DNA of 27,574 bases from Bacillota bacterium (GTDB lineage: Bacteria > Bacillota > Bacilli > Paenibacillales > NBRC-103111), in assembly GCA_023393235.1 (NCBI GenBank), contig JAEWMH010000092.1:1-27574 (forward strand), in the 5' to 3' direction. A model generated the notes under the pieces. It saw only the letters and a program-made list of their open reading frames with translations. It searched no databases and had not been told where the DNA came from. This document shows, piece after piece, positions 1 to 7,754 of this stretch. A program made the position numbers and the translations under genes. The number at the start of each line of letters is the position of its first letter. Within the stretch, counting starts at the first letter, position 1.

Positions 1-17
1 CCTGGGCGTGCTTTCAT
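1..17 (-). CDS. Possible 5' end of a minus-strand gene running off the window
   Basis: An ATG at 17-15 is preceded by GGAG at 29-26, eight bases upstream, and opens a frame reading M-K-A-R-P before the window ends. Only five codons are visible, so the product cannot be named. The gene would lie downstream of, and in the same direction as, the interrupted AI-2E-family gene, 73 bases past that gene's distal stop. It could equally be a chance ATG. Confidence 0.3.
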
Positions 18-90
18 CTCAACCACTCCTATCAGTATATGAATGCAATACATAGCATCATATGAACGATAGAAGCCGGAGGAGCAGGTG

Positions 91-1188
91 TCAGCCCGGA
101 TACTCCTCTTGAGCCTTCGCCTTTTTCCATTCCAGGAGATGGGTCAGGATAATCTTGATGACAGCATAGAAGGGTACGGCGAACAGCAATCCCAAGGGTC
201 ACAGATAAGATCCTGCCGCCAACAGCAGCAGAATGATGGTCAGGGGATGGATATTGAGCCCCTTGCCCACGATCAGCGGGGACAGCAGATTGCCTTCCAG
301 CTGCTGGGCGATGATGGTGACGATCAGCACCTTCACCGCAAGTGCCGGGGATTGGGCCAATCCCACCAGCACGGCGGGGACCGCGGCCAGAATAGCCCCG
401 ATATACGGAATCACATTGGTCACCATGGAAATCAGGGCGAGAATAATGGCGAACTTCAGGCCGATAATCGAATAGCCGATCCACAGGAGGATACCCACGC
501 ACAACGCCACTGTGAATTGGCCGCGGATAAACAGCCCGATGGTTTTGTCCAGATCCTCCAGTAGACGGCGCATTGGCTCCCGCCGTTTCAACGAAACCAG
601 ACGGAGAAAACCCTCATACATCCTGTCCCCGTCCTTGAGAAAATAGAATAGCACAAAGGGCACCATTACCAGCACCAGCACAAGGTTCACCACCACCCCT
701 AGAAAACGGGAGAGATAGCCGCTGGTAAAATTAAGAACGCCCATCCCGATTTCCGAAGCCCGGGCCGCCAGCTCATCAATATTGATGTTGGAGCTGGACA
801 ATAAGCTTGCAAACCGCTCCGATTGAATCAACTCATAGCCGCCGGTAACGGCACTCTGGATAAACCCCGGCAGGCTGGCCGTCAATTGGCCGAATTGTGC
901 CTGGATTTTAGGCCCGACCGTTACCATAAGCAGCGTCAAAATCCCGATCAGAACCAAATACACGGCTAGAATGGCAAGAACCTTGGGGACCTTGCGGGCT
1001 GTCAGCAGCCTTACGGGGGACCGCAGCAGAAAAAACAGCAGGCCTGCGATAATCAGCGGAGTCAGCAGGGTTTGGATGATGGTAATCAAAGGGCTGAGGA
1101 ACACATAGTTGATTTGGGATCCAACCCAGATCAACAGAAAACCCAGCAGGAGCCAAAGTCCCGCCCGAAACAGCTTATGGTCCGGCAT
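91..1188 (-). pseudogene. AI-2E/PerM-family multipass membrane transporter, interrupted by an in-frame TGA
   Basis: The product is a polytopic membrane protein of the AI-2E transporter (PerM/YtvI-like) family. Hydrophobic helices run from the N-terminus, and the family-typical ending NIHPLTIILLLLAAGS is present. At 199-201 a TGA stops the frame after ...AAGSYL. The same frame then continues for 35 codons (PLGLLFAVPFYAVIKIIL..., ending EEYPG) to a second TGA at 91-93. This continuation is the expected last transmembrane helix of the family, where a Gly normally sits at the stop position, so one GGA-to-TGA change explains it. Start: ATG at 1188, with GGAG 12 bases upstream, is preferred over a TTG at 1206 that has no ribosome binding site. 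The known family exports small molecules or ions, and the substrate here cannot be told. Whether it is a true nonsense mutation, readthrough or a sequencing error is open. Confidence 0.8.
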
Positions 1189-1270
1189 ACAGTCAAGGTT
1201 CTCCAATCATTTTTTTGGGGAAATACACAATGCTTGTAGTATTGTACGTCTCTTCCGGGGAAAAGGATTC

Positions 1271-1299
1271 AAAAAAGGAACAACCATTTCGGTTGTCCC
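1271..1299 (-). terminator. Rho-independent terminator of the flavoenzyme gene
   Basis: On the minus strand a 9-bp perfect stem (GGGACAACC paired with GGTTGTTCC, loop GAAAT) is followed directly by six T. It starts 20 bases after the stop codon of the gene at 1319-3256. Confidence 0.9.
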
Positions 1300-1318
1300 T
1301 TGTTAGGTCTCTATATTG

Positions 1319-3256
1319 TTAGATGGCACGGGCCACTTCATTGGCCTCGGCTACCGCATTCAAGGCTCTGCGGGCACGGACAGCGTCGCCGATGGCATGG
1401 CAGGGAATCCCGTTAGTTTCACAGTAGGAAAGGATTTCACCGAAATTCCGCGATCTGGCGCCAATGGCCACTACCACCGTATCACAAGGATACTCCGCCA
1501 GCTGTCCTTTGCTCTCGATCACAACCGCATCCTCCCGGATCTCCACACATTTGGCTTCGGTCAGAATGGCGGCGCCGGAAGCGTACAGGCTCTCCATGAC
1601 ACAAATGGAACGAAGCTGCCCCAAATCCTTGGCTACCTGCTCCTGCATTTCGACTACGGTTACGGCTGTGGCGGAGCCATGCACGTATTCGGCTACCTCC
1701 AAGCCAACCAGACCCCCCCCGACAATCACCACCCGGCCGGAGACGGCGGTTTTCCCTGCCAGCACATCATGGGAGTTGGTCACATGCGGAAGCTGCCCTC
1801 CTGGAACATTGAGCCGCATAGGCTCGGCACCTACAGCAATCACCACCTCGTCCGGCTCCAGCTCCCCGATCAGCTCGGGGGTAACCGGCGTGCCCAGCCG
1901 GACCTCGATCCCCTCCCGCACCGCCTGCCGGCCCATAGCCAATGCCGCTTCCTTCATCTCCTCTTTCCGCGGTGCTTCACCTGCCAGGGCGAATTGCCCG
2001 CCCAATTCCCGTGCCGCTTCGCAGACGATGGGATGGTGCCCTCTTTTCTTCAGCACCATAGCTGCCTCCAGACCCGCAATACCTCCTCCGGCTATCAGTA
2101 CCCGTTTGGCCCGGGCTGCCGGAACCAGCTTATATTCCGCTTCCCTGCCCAAGGCAGGATTACGCAGACAGGTGATGTACGGCATCTCCGCAGATACAAA
2201 CCCGTCATAGCATCCCTGGTTGCAGCCTACACAACGGACAATACTTGCCGCATCCCCGGCCAACGCCTTGTTGCAGAACTCGGGGTCCGCCAGCTGCGCC
2301 CGGCCGATGACCACCATATCCGCCTTGTCTCCGGTTAGAATCTCCTCCGCTTGGGCGGGATCGTTGATCCGGCCTACAGCCACGGTAAGCATCCCCGTTT
2401 CCTTGCGGATCCGGGCGGCGTTCTCTACGTTGAAGCCGCGGGGCAGGTCGATGGGAGGCACTTCATAAATAATGGCCGATGACGAAAAATTCCCCCGGGA
2501 CACATCCAGCACATCCACTCCCGCCGCGCCGGCCATGCTGCAGAACCGGATAACCTCTTCGATGGTCAGGCCGCCCTCCAGATAATCGTCATGGGCATCC
2601 ACCCGCATAAACAGCGGCATCCCCTCCGGAATATTCCGCCGGATGGCGCCGATGCACTCCAGCAGAAACCGCGCCCGGTTTTCCAGACTTCCGCCGTACT
2701 CATCCGTCCGGCGGTTGAAGAAGGGGCTCAGGAAGGAATGGGGCGTATAGTTATGCCCGGCGTGGAACTCAATGGCATCGAAGCCGGCCTCCACGGCCCG
2801 TCTGGCACCTTCGCCGAAGGCCTCCACCGCCTCCCGGATGGTGTCCAGGTCCATACCCGGTATAGTGTATTCCGTCCCCGGCACAGGTACAGGGCTCGGA
2901 ATCATGATCATCTGTTCCGGATCGCTGCCTACCGCCATGCCGCCCAGCCAAAGCTGCACACCCGCTTTCCCGCCTGCCTGGTGGATGGCATCCGTCAGCT
3001 TTCTCAGACCGGGAATGTACTGGTCCCCGGAGATGGCCAGGAACTCCTTCGGAGCCGCTTTTGTGTATACGGAGCAAACCTCCGTAAAATTCAAGCCGCA
3101 GCCGCCCTCCGCCCGGGCCACATGATAATCGATCACCTGCTGGGTCACAAACTTGTCCTCGGTGGCCATTTTGGTGCCCATCGCCGGAAACATCACTCTA
3201 TTCTTTAATTCCAACTCTCTAATCCGGATGGGGCTGAAAAGTGTCTCGTACGCCAT
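1319..3256 (-). CDS. FAD/FMN/4Fe-4S NADH:flavin oxidoreductase, 2,4-dienoyl-CoA reductase (FadH) type
   Basis: 645 aa, the usual size of FadH-like enzymes. Residues 1-340 form an Old Yellow Enzyme TIM barrel, with the FEFHAGHNYTPHSFLSPF-like signature at 163-180 and NRRTDEYGGS at 181-190. A 4Fe-4S cluster motif follows at C342, C345, C349 and C363. The C-terminal part carries two dinucleotide folds, AGGGIAG near 389 and VGGGLVG near 510. Family members reduce enoyl double bonds (unsaturated fatty acyl-CoA, bile acids, enones) with NAD(P)H, passing electrons through FAD, Fe-S and FMN. The substrate is not predictable here. The start has GAGGAGG nine bases upstream. The gene is monocistronic: a terminator lies on each side, and the TetR gene just upstream on the same strand is a plausible regulator (inference). 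Confidence 0.93.
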   Translation of the reverse strand: MAYETLFSPIRIRELELKNRVMFPAMGTKMATEDKFVTQQVIDYHVARAEGGCGLNFTEVCSVYTKAAPKEFLAISGDQYIPGLRKLTDAIHQAGGKAGVQLWLGGMAVGSDPEQMIMIPSPVPVPGTEYTIPGMDLDTIREAVEAFGEGARRAVEAGFDAIEFHAGHNYTPHSFLSPFFNRRTDEYGGSLENRARFLLECIGAIRRNIPEGMPLFMRVDAHDDYLEGGLTIEEVIRFCSMAGAAGVDVLDVSRGNFSSSAIIYEVPPIDLPRGFNVENAARIRKETGMLTVAVGRINDPAQAEEILTGDKADMVVIGRAQLADPEFCNKALAGDAASIVRCVGCNQGCYDGFVSAEMPYITCLRNPALGREAEYKLVPAARAKRVLIAGGGIAGLEAAMVLKKRGHHPIVCEAARELGGQFALAGEAPRKEEMKEAALAMGRQAVREGIEVRLGTPVTPELIGELEPDEVVIAVGAEPMRLNVPGGQLPHVTNSHDVLAGKTAVSGRVVIVGGGLVGLEVAEYVHGSATAVTVVEMQEQVAKDLGQLRSICVMESLYASGAAILTEAKCVEIREDAVVIESKGQLAEYPCDTVVVAIGARSRNFGEILSYCETNGIPCHAIGDAVRARRALNAVAEANEVARAI

Positions 3257-3391
3257 TGTCCATCGTCCTCCTCATGTGTTTATCTGTCTATGTGCGGACT
3301 ATGTTACATTTTTCACAATCCAATGCAGGGTTTGGCTGTCCGCCTGTTGATATCTACACTATATCGGTGCAGAAGATTTTAATTAATATGT

Positions 3392-3410
3392 TTAAAACAC
3401 TTTGTTTGAA
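3392..3410. promoter_or_regulatory. Candidate TetR-type operator upstream of the flavoenzyme gene
   Basis: TTAAAACA-CTT-TGTTTGAA is an inverted repeat with 8-bp arms (one mismatch) and a 3-bp centre. It lies in the 183-bp AT-rich space between the TetR gene and the flavoenzyme gene, about 140 bases before the latter's start codon. Size and symmetry suit a TetR dimer, but no second copy was seen in the window. Confidence 0.35.
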
Positions 3411-3418
3411 TATTTTGC

Positions 3419-3463
3419 AAAAAAAATAGTCAAGGTGCATCACGCGGATCTCAGCACCTTGAC
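3419..3463 (-). terminator. Terminator overlapping the 3' end of the TetR gene
   Basis: On the minus strand a 10-bp perfect stem (GTCAAGGTGC with GCACCTTGAC, loop 15 nt) is followed by TA and then eight T. The 5' arm lies inside the last codons of the TetR gene and the stop codon is in the loop. Confidence 0.88.
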
Positions 3464-4024
3464 CAGCAGCCTCAGATAAGTAAGCCGGTCCTCTTTTTCA
3501 CCCAGCAGCGTTTCCTTAAAAACAACAGAGCTCTCATCCTCCGTGGGATAGTTCACGGCGGACATGAAGATCATGTACTTGCGGGTTTGCTCCGCCTCAC
3601 TTCCGGGAATAAGATCCTGCAGCAGCTTGCTGAGCCGTTCTCCCAGCTCCTGGGACATGGCGACAATCTTACGTGAGGTTTCATCCTCCTCCGCCAGTCT
3701 CATGGAATCCCGCAGGATCACCATATTGCCGGGAAAGCGCAGGGAATACTCCATGATCTCATTGGCGGCCAGCACCAGCCTCTCCTCGGGCTTGTATTCC
3801 TCCTGCTCCAGGATCTCGAATACGGTCCGGGTATTGGCCATATAAAACTCCTTCACCATCCTGACCATTTCTTCCTTGGTCCGGAAGTAGTAGTTGATGG
3901 CGCTGACATTCACATTGGCTTCCTTGGCGATGGCCCGGATGGAGATGTCGCAGGTTTTGTTGATGCCCATTAAGTATTGCGCCCGGTCCAGAATCCGTTC
4001 CTCGATGCTCTTCAGCTCTCTCAT
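3440..4024 (-). CDS. TetR-family transcriptional regulator
   Basis: 194 aa from the chosen ATG at 4024, the normal TetR length. The N-terminal domain has ILDRAQYLM followed by a helix-turn-helix (ISIRAIAKEANVNVSAINYYF, then RTKEEM). The C-terminal ligand domain is not diagnostic. The start at 4024 has GAGG six bases upstream. In-frame ATGs at 4036, 4057 and 4075 lack a good site and would lengthen the N-terminus beyond the family norm. The gene follows the Gfo/Idh/MocA gene, whose stop is 88 bases upstream, and may be the last gene of that operon. Its terminator overlaps the coding end. Possible targets are its own operon or the flavoenzyme gene downstream, where a TetR-sized palindrome sits at 3392-3410. 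Confidence 0.88.
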   Translation of the reverse strand: MRELKSIEERILDRAQYLMGINKTCDISIRAIAKEANVNVSAINYYFRTKEEMVRMVKEFYMANTRTVFEILEQEEYKPEERLVLAANEIMEYSLRFPGNMVILRDSMRLAEEDETSRKIVAMSQELGERLSKLLQDLIPGSEAEQTRKYMIFMSAVNYPTEDESSVVFKETLLGEKEDRLTYLRLLVKVLRSA

Positions 4025-4112
4025 GGCCCACCTCATAAAGGGATACGTCTGCTCCATATTATAAGGAGAATCCATGATTTTCACAATGGAGGGCCTTAGC
4101 GGCAGCACACTC

Positions 4113-5291
4113 CTAGTCGCAATGAACCTCCACCCAGCCTCCTGCCCGGTGGCTGGCCAGCACCGCATCCGTGATGCACATGCTCCGGTGGCCGTCGGCG
4201 AAGGTGGCGAAATCCCCCTTGTCCCGAAGCGGGTCCTTCCCCGCCCGGATAAAGGAGTAGAAGTGGAACATCATATTCCGCAGGGAATCCGGCCAGCCTT
4301 CATTATGCCCGCCGGGATAATGGGGAGCAGACAAGGCCTCCGGAGCGAACAGCGCCGGATCGGACAGGAGAATTTCATTGGGGCGGTCCCGGTGGCCTAC
4401 CCACAGCTTCTCCGGTTCCTCCTGGTTCCAAAAGGCGGACTTCAGGCTGCCGGCCAGCTCGAAGGTCAGGCGGTTTTTGCGGCCGGCGCTGACCTGGGAG
4501 ACGGTAAAGGCGCCTTTGCCTCCGCCGTCAAACTGCAGCAGGACAGAGGCATAGTCCTCAGTGGACACTGCCACTGGCTCACCCTCAGGCTCCTGGCCGG
4601 CATCCGCTCCCGTCTCCTGCCGCTCATAGGTATCCTGCTTGCGTGCTGGTTTTATCCGGACAGGGAGCACCGTCGCCAGGTCTGCACATACCCGGGTAAT
4701 CTTCTGGCCGGTTACATATTGCACGGTATCGCACCAATGGGACCCGATATCCGCCACTGCCCGGGATTCCCCGCCCACGGCCGGATCCAGCCGCCAGTTG
4801 TAATCCGTTTCCAGCAGGAGCCAATCCTGCAGATAGCTGCCATGCAGCAGATGGACCTTCCCCAGCTCCCCATTTTGGACCATATAGGCCAGCTGTTTGA
4901 TAATCGGATATTGCCGGTAGTTGAAATTCACGCCGTGCACCACCTTATTCTCCCGGGCCAGCCGCAGCAGCTCCCGGGTTTCCATGGTGGATATAGCCAA
5001 TGGCTTTTCTGACAGAATATGCTTGCCGGCAAGAATGACTTCCCGGTTAATGGGAAAATGCAGATGATTGGGCGTACAATTGTGCACCACCTGAATCTCC
5101 CGGTCCTGAAGCATCTCTTCGTAGTGTGTATACCAGCGGGGAATGCCAAGCTCTCTGGCATGGGCCTCCGCCGACTTGGCGTCAGGCTCCACCAGAGCGG
5201 CCACCTCGACAAAGCCCAGCCTCCGGACAGCCTCAATATGGGCAAGACCAACGAAACCGGTGCCGATGACACAGGCTTTAATAGGTTTCAT
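4113..5291 (-). CDS. Gfo/Idh/MocA-family NAD(P)-dependent sugar/inositol dehydrogenase
   Basis: 392 aa. The N-terminal Rossmann fold begins with CVIGTGFVGLAHIEA (residues 7-21). The family EKP motif, whose Lys assists catalysis, is at 95-97 (SEKPLA). The C-terminal alpha/beta domain has the D-I-G-S-H motif at 181-185. Such enzymes oxidise or reduce a hydroxyl of a sugar, inositol or related compound in the cytoplasm. A hydrophilic stretch near residues 210-232 (KQDTYERQETGADAGQEPEG) looks like a family-variable insertion. The start has GAGGAGG nine bases before the ATG. It lies 69 bp downstream of rbsD, which suggests one operon for uptake or metabolism of a pyranose. The substrate is unknown. 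Confidence 0.9.
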   Translation of the reverse strand: MKPIKACVIGTGFVGLAHIEAVRRLGFVEVAALVEPDAKSAEAHARELGIPRWYTHYEEMLQDREIQVVHNCTPNHLHFPINREVILAGKHILSEKPLAISTMETRELLRLARENKVVHGVNFNYRQYPIIKQLAYMVQNGELGKVHLLHGSYLQDWLLLETDYNWRLDPAVGGESRAVADIGSHWCDTVQYVTGQKITRVCADLATVLPVRIKPARKQDTYERQETGADAGQEPEGEPVAVSTEDYASVLLQFDGGGKGAFTVSQVSAGRKNRLTFELAGSLKSAFWNQEEPEKLWVGHRDRPNEILLSDPALFAPEALSAPHYPGGHNEGWPDSLRNMMFHFYSFIRAGKDPLRDKGDFATFADGHRSMCITDAVLASHRAGGWVEVHCD

Positions 5292-5360
5292 AGCAAAAGG
5301 CCTCCTCGTGGCAAGATAGGAACCTTTACCCCAAAAAGGCTCCAGTGGAATCTCGGCGGC

Positions 5361-5747
5361 TCAACCGGATACGATGATCATATTGGCGTAGGGGGTCGCA
5401 TCCCCGGTTTTGATGACGGCGCGGGATTCCGGGGCAATCTGCTTGAACTCCAGATGCGGGACGACCCGGATCTGTACATGGGGAAACTGTTCGTTAAGCT
5501 CCCGGTAACGCTCAGGACTAGCCCCGGTCATTTCCTCCGCAATTATGACGGTGTCGATGATAAATTCCCCGTCAATGGCTGCAAGCACATCCATAACCGT
5601 GGGAATACCCGCTATGAGTCCTAAGTCAATCCGTTCCACACCCGGGGGAACCGGAAAACCCCTGTCGGCGATGGTTATCAGGTCCGTATGTCCCGTTTCG
5701 GCCAACAACCGGCTGAGGCCGGGATGAAGAATGCCGCTTTTTTTCAT
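5361..5747 (-). CDS. rbsD: D-ribose pyranase (RbsD/FucU family)
   Basis: 128 aa. RbsD interconverts the beta-pyranose and beta-furanose forms of D-ribose so that ribokinase can use it. The protein starts MKKSGILHPGLSRLLAETGH, with the catalytic His at position 20 and the Asp of the family at 28 (IADRG). It ends with TPYAN, giving Tyr120 and Asn122, the same numbering as I recall for B. subtilis RbsD. Its ATG overlaps the TGA of the preceding small gene (ATGA), so translation is probably coupled. No ribose transporter, ribokinase or RbsR gene lies in the window. The paired Gfo/Idh/MocA enzyme suggests that the real substrate may be another sugar (inference). Confidence 0.93.
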   Translation of the reverse strand: MKKSGILHPGLSRLLAETGHTDLITIADRGFPVPPGVERIDLGLIAGIPTVMDVLAAIDGEFIIDTVIIAEEMTGASPERYRELNEQFPHVQIRVVPHLEFKQIAPESRAVIKTGDATPYANMIIVSG

Positions 5748-5953
5748 GCTTTCTGCCCCTCCTTCAGAACCCGGGACCGCTGCTCCAGGGTGATGCTTTC
5801 GCTGACAGTGGGCGCCGGGCGTTTGTAGTAGAACCGGCTTGCTTTCCCGTCAGGCACAGGCACAACAGATACCAGCTCCCAGCCCTCCTGGCCCAGCTTT
5901 GTCAGTTCGTCTTCGGTATGGGAAACGAGATAGTCCCATTTGGTACGTTTCAT
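5744..5953 (-). CDS. Small DUF4177-like protein
   Basis: 69 aa, no membrane segment or signal. It contains KWDYLVSHTEDELTKLGQEG followed by WELVSVV, the pattern of DUF4177-like proteins (a short beta strand, a helix with L-N/T-x-L-G-x-x-G-W-E-L). The function of that family is unknown. The start is solid: GGAGG lies six bases before the ATG. It is the first gene of the operon, with rbsD overlapping by four bases, and sits 47 bases downstream of the predicted transcription start and operator. Placing a DUF4177-like gene ahead of rbsD is unusual to my knowledge. Confidence 0.75.
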   Translation of the reverse strand: MKRTKWDYLVSHTEDELTKLGQEGWELVSVVPVPDGKASRFYYKRPAPTVSESITLEQRSRVLKEGQKA

Positions 5954-5988
5954 GCTGCTCCTCCTTTATACTATCTGATGTATGCATT

Positions 5989-6004
5989 GGGTTATCGGTA
6001 ACCC
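5989..6004. promoter_or_regulatory. LacI-type operator over the transcription start of the rbsD operon
   Basis: GGGTTATCGGTAACCC has 6-bp perfect arms (GGGTTA/TAACCC) around a CG centre, the usual form of LacI-family operators. It begins three bases past the predicted -10 box (6007-6012) and covers the expected start point near 6000, the classic repressor position. No LacI-family gene lies in the window. Confidence 0.6.
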
Positions 6005-6006
6005 TA

Positions 6007-6036
6007 AAGGTAGCACCCGGAGCTTTGTTTTGTCAA
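6007..6036 (-). promoter_or_regulatory. Sigma-A-like promoter of the DUF4177-rbsD-Gfo/Idh-tetR operon
   Basis: The minus strand has a perfect -35 TTGACA (6036-6031), an 18-nt spacer and a -10 TACCTT (6012-6007, 4 of 6). The weak -10 and the operator that follows it are consistent with a regulated promoter. Confidence 0.6.
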
Positions 6037-6114
6037 TTCCCTTCCCGTACCCCGGTTCACTCCCTTGTGGTCCATTATCCCTTTGGCTCAGGATCTCCAT
6101 CAATTGGGTCTCCA

Positions 6115-6164
6115 TAAAAAATACAGCTGCTCCGCCCCGGACAAGCCGGCAATGGCGGAACAGC
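6115..6164 (-). terminator. Terminator of the aminotransferase gene
   Basis: On the minus strand an 11-bp stem (GCTGTTCCGCC with GGCGGAGCAGC, one G-T pair) encloses a 17-nt loop. It is followed after a few bases by six T. It lies 88 bases after the stop of the aminotransferase gene. Confidence 0.75.
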
Positions 6165-6251
6165 CGTATGGAATGGCAGAAAGAAATTGCAAAAGGAAAT
6201 TAAAAAGAAATTACAATGGAGTTACTGAATGGATACGGCCTGCGGGCCCCT

Positions 6252-7433
6252 CTATTGAACCTGAGCCAAAATCTCGATGCCTTGTTTGATCTGCTCGTCC
6301 GACGGTGTGGAATAGTTCAGCCGGAAGGCGTTGCAGGGCTCGTCCTCCCGGATCAGGAAGGCATTGCCCGGAACCACGGCTACGCCTTGGGCGGCGGCTT
6401 TTTTGCAGTAGTCGATCATGGAAATTTCCGGCGGCAGGGTGCACCACAGGAACAGCCCGCCTTCAGGCACGGTATAGGTGATGGCCGGGTTAAAATGCTC
6501 CTTGATGCTATCCAGCATCAGGCTGCTTTTGCGCCGGTACACGTCCCGGATGAGGGAGATATGGCCGTCGTAGTCATATTCCGTGAGGAACTTGTAGGCC
6601 AGCAGCTGCGGCAGCATGGCCGTATGGACATCCTCGCCCTGCTTGGCCACCACCATTTTGTTCATGATGGCGTTGGGGGCCAGCACAAAGCCTACCCGCA
6701 AGCCTGCGGAGAGAATTTTGGAGAAGGAGCCCACGTAAATCACCAGGCCGTCTTCGTCCATGGACTTCAAGGTAGGCAGGTCCTCACCCTGGAAGCGCAG
6801 CTCGCCGTAGGGGTTGTCCTCCAGAATCATCACGCCGTATTCCTTGGCCAGGGCGTAGATGGCCTTCCGTTTTTCCAGGCTGGTGGTGATGCCTGTGGGG
6901 TTTTGGAAGCTCGGGATCAGATAAAGCATCTTCACGTTGGGCTCTGTTTTCAGGGCATGCTCCAGCGCTTCGAGGTTGAGGCCGTCCTCCTCCATCGGCA
7001 CACCGGCCAGCCGGGCACCCAAGGAGCGGAAGCTGTTCAGCGCGCCGATGAAGCTGGGGCTTTCGCAGATGATGGTGTCTCCTTCGTTGCACAGCACCTT
7101 GCAGGCCAGCTCAATGCCCTGCTGGGCGCCGGAAACCACGAACAGGCTGTCGGTTTCCCGCTCCGGCCCCATGCTTGCGGCGAAGCGTTGGCGGATCACC
7201 TGGCGCAGCGGAGTATACCCTTCGGACAGGCCGTATTGCAGGGCGGCAACCGGGTCCTTTTCCAGGATGGCTTGGGTAAAGGAGCGGATGGCTTCTACCG
7301 GGAAGGTCTCCGCTGCCGGATTGCCTGCGGAGAAGGGAATGATGCCCTTGCCCTCGCTGGCCTTGAGAATCTCCCGGATGATGGAAGGCTGCAGACCCGA
7401 GATGCGGTTCGAAAAGGAATATTCCATGGACAA
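6252..7433 (-). CDS. PLP-dependent class I/II aminotransferase (LysN/PatA/MocR-catalytic-domain type)
   Basis: 393 aa, a stand-alone fold-type I aminotransferase without a GntR DNA-binding domain. Visible residues: SAGNPAAETFP near 35, substrate-side Y67-G68, the Asn of SFQNPTG at 178, Asp206 of LEDNPYG, the Schiff-base lysine K239 in GSFSKI, and R246. The C-terminal Arg that binds the substrate carboxylate is in FRLNYS. This layout matches 2-aminoadipate or branched/aromatic aminotransferases, and the amino donor and acceptor cannot be fixed. Start: a TTG at 7433 has AAGGAGG at optimal distance. An ATG two codons later is the alternative, with a longer spacing. It is monocistronic, with its own promoter and terminator. 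Confidence 0.92.
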   Translation of the reverse strand: MSMEYSFSNRISGLQPSIIREILKASEGKGIIPFSAGNPAAETFPVEAIRSFTQAILEKDPVAALQYGLSEGYTPLRQVIRQRFAASMGPERETDSLFVVSGAQQGIELACKVLCNEGDTIICESPSFIGALNSFRSLGARLAGVPMEEDGLNLEALEHALKTEPNVKMLYLIPSFQNPTGITTSLEKRKAIYALAKEYGVMILEDNPYGELRFQGEDLPTLKSMDEDGLVIYVGSFSKILSAGLRVGFVLAPNAIMNKMVVAKQGEDVHTAMLPQLLAYKFLTEYDYDGHISLIRDVYRRKSSLMLDSIKEHFNPAITYTVPEGGLFLWCTLPPEISMIDYCKKAAAQGVAVVPGNAFLIREDEPCNAFRLNYSTPSDEQIKQGIEILAQVQ

Positions 7434-7462
7434 TCGTTCCTCCTTATGTCAATCATTCTTCC

Positions 7463-7491
7463 ATCATACCGTATTTTGGACGCGGCGTTAA
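7463..7491 (-). promoter_or_regulatory. Promoter of the aminotransferase gene
   Basis: The minus strand has TTAACG (7491-7486), exactly 17 nt, then TATGAT (7468-7463). It ends 30 bases before the start codon. Confidence 0.55.
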
Positions 7492-7520
7492 TACCCCCGC
7501 ACACCCTGTCGGCGGAAAGA

Positions 7521-7705
7521 CTAACGGACGTGAGAGACCTTATTGGGCGGAAAATGGATGTTTCAGAAATCTAACGGACTCAGGCGACCTTATTCGAAGT
7601 AATCAGGTGCGTTTGAGCCTATTTCAGCTGAAATAGCGTCTTCTGTCGCCGTTAGAATATGGAAAGAGCATATTTTCTGCAAATAGCGTCTCCCACCGCC
7701 GTTAG
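7521..7705. repeat. Repeat cluster I: two direct and two inverted copies of a ~25-nt element, 50 nt apart
   Basis: Forward copies start CTAACGGA at 7521-7544 and 7571-7594. Inverted copies end CGCCGTTAG at 7631-7655 and 7681-7705. Both pairs are exactly 50 nt apart. The consensus in forward sense is CTAACGG, about eight variable bases, then GAC(G/C)xTATT. A GGAAAAT or GAAAAT stretch recurs in the spacers. An 18-bp perfect palindrome, CTATTTCAGCTGAAATAG (7619-7636), overlaps the third copy. No convincing gene lies in the 554-bp gap 7434-7987. The copies resemble imperfect hairpin modules. Confidence 0.8.
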
Positions 7706-7754
7706 AATCCGGTTACCTCTATGATGCCATACCCAACTCGATGTTGATAGATCA

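Noticed and set aside
32..502. Alternative minus-strand frame overlapping the 3' end of the AI-2E-family gene
   Set aside because: A frameshift explanation was considered, but the family-like ending is in the same frame as the main gene. Only the TGA needs explaining.
1189..1206. TTG start extending the AI-2E-family protein by six residues
   Set aside because: No ribosome binding site precedes the TTG. GGAG lies inside the extension and better serves the ATG at 1188.
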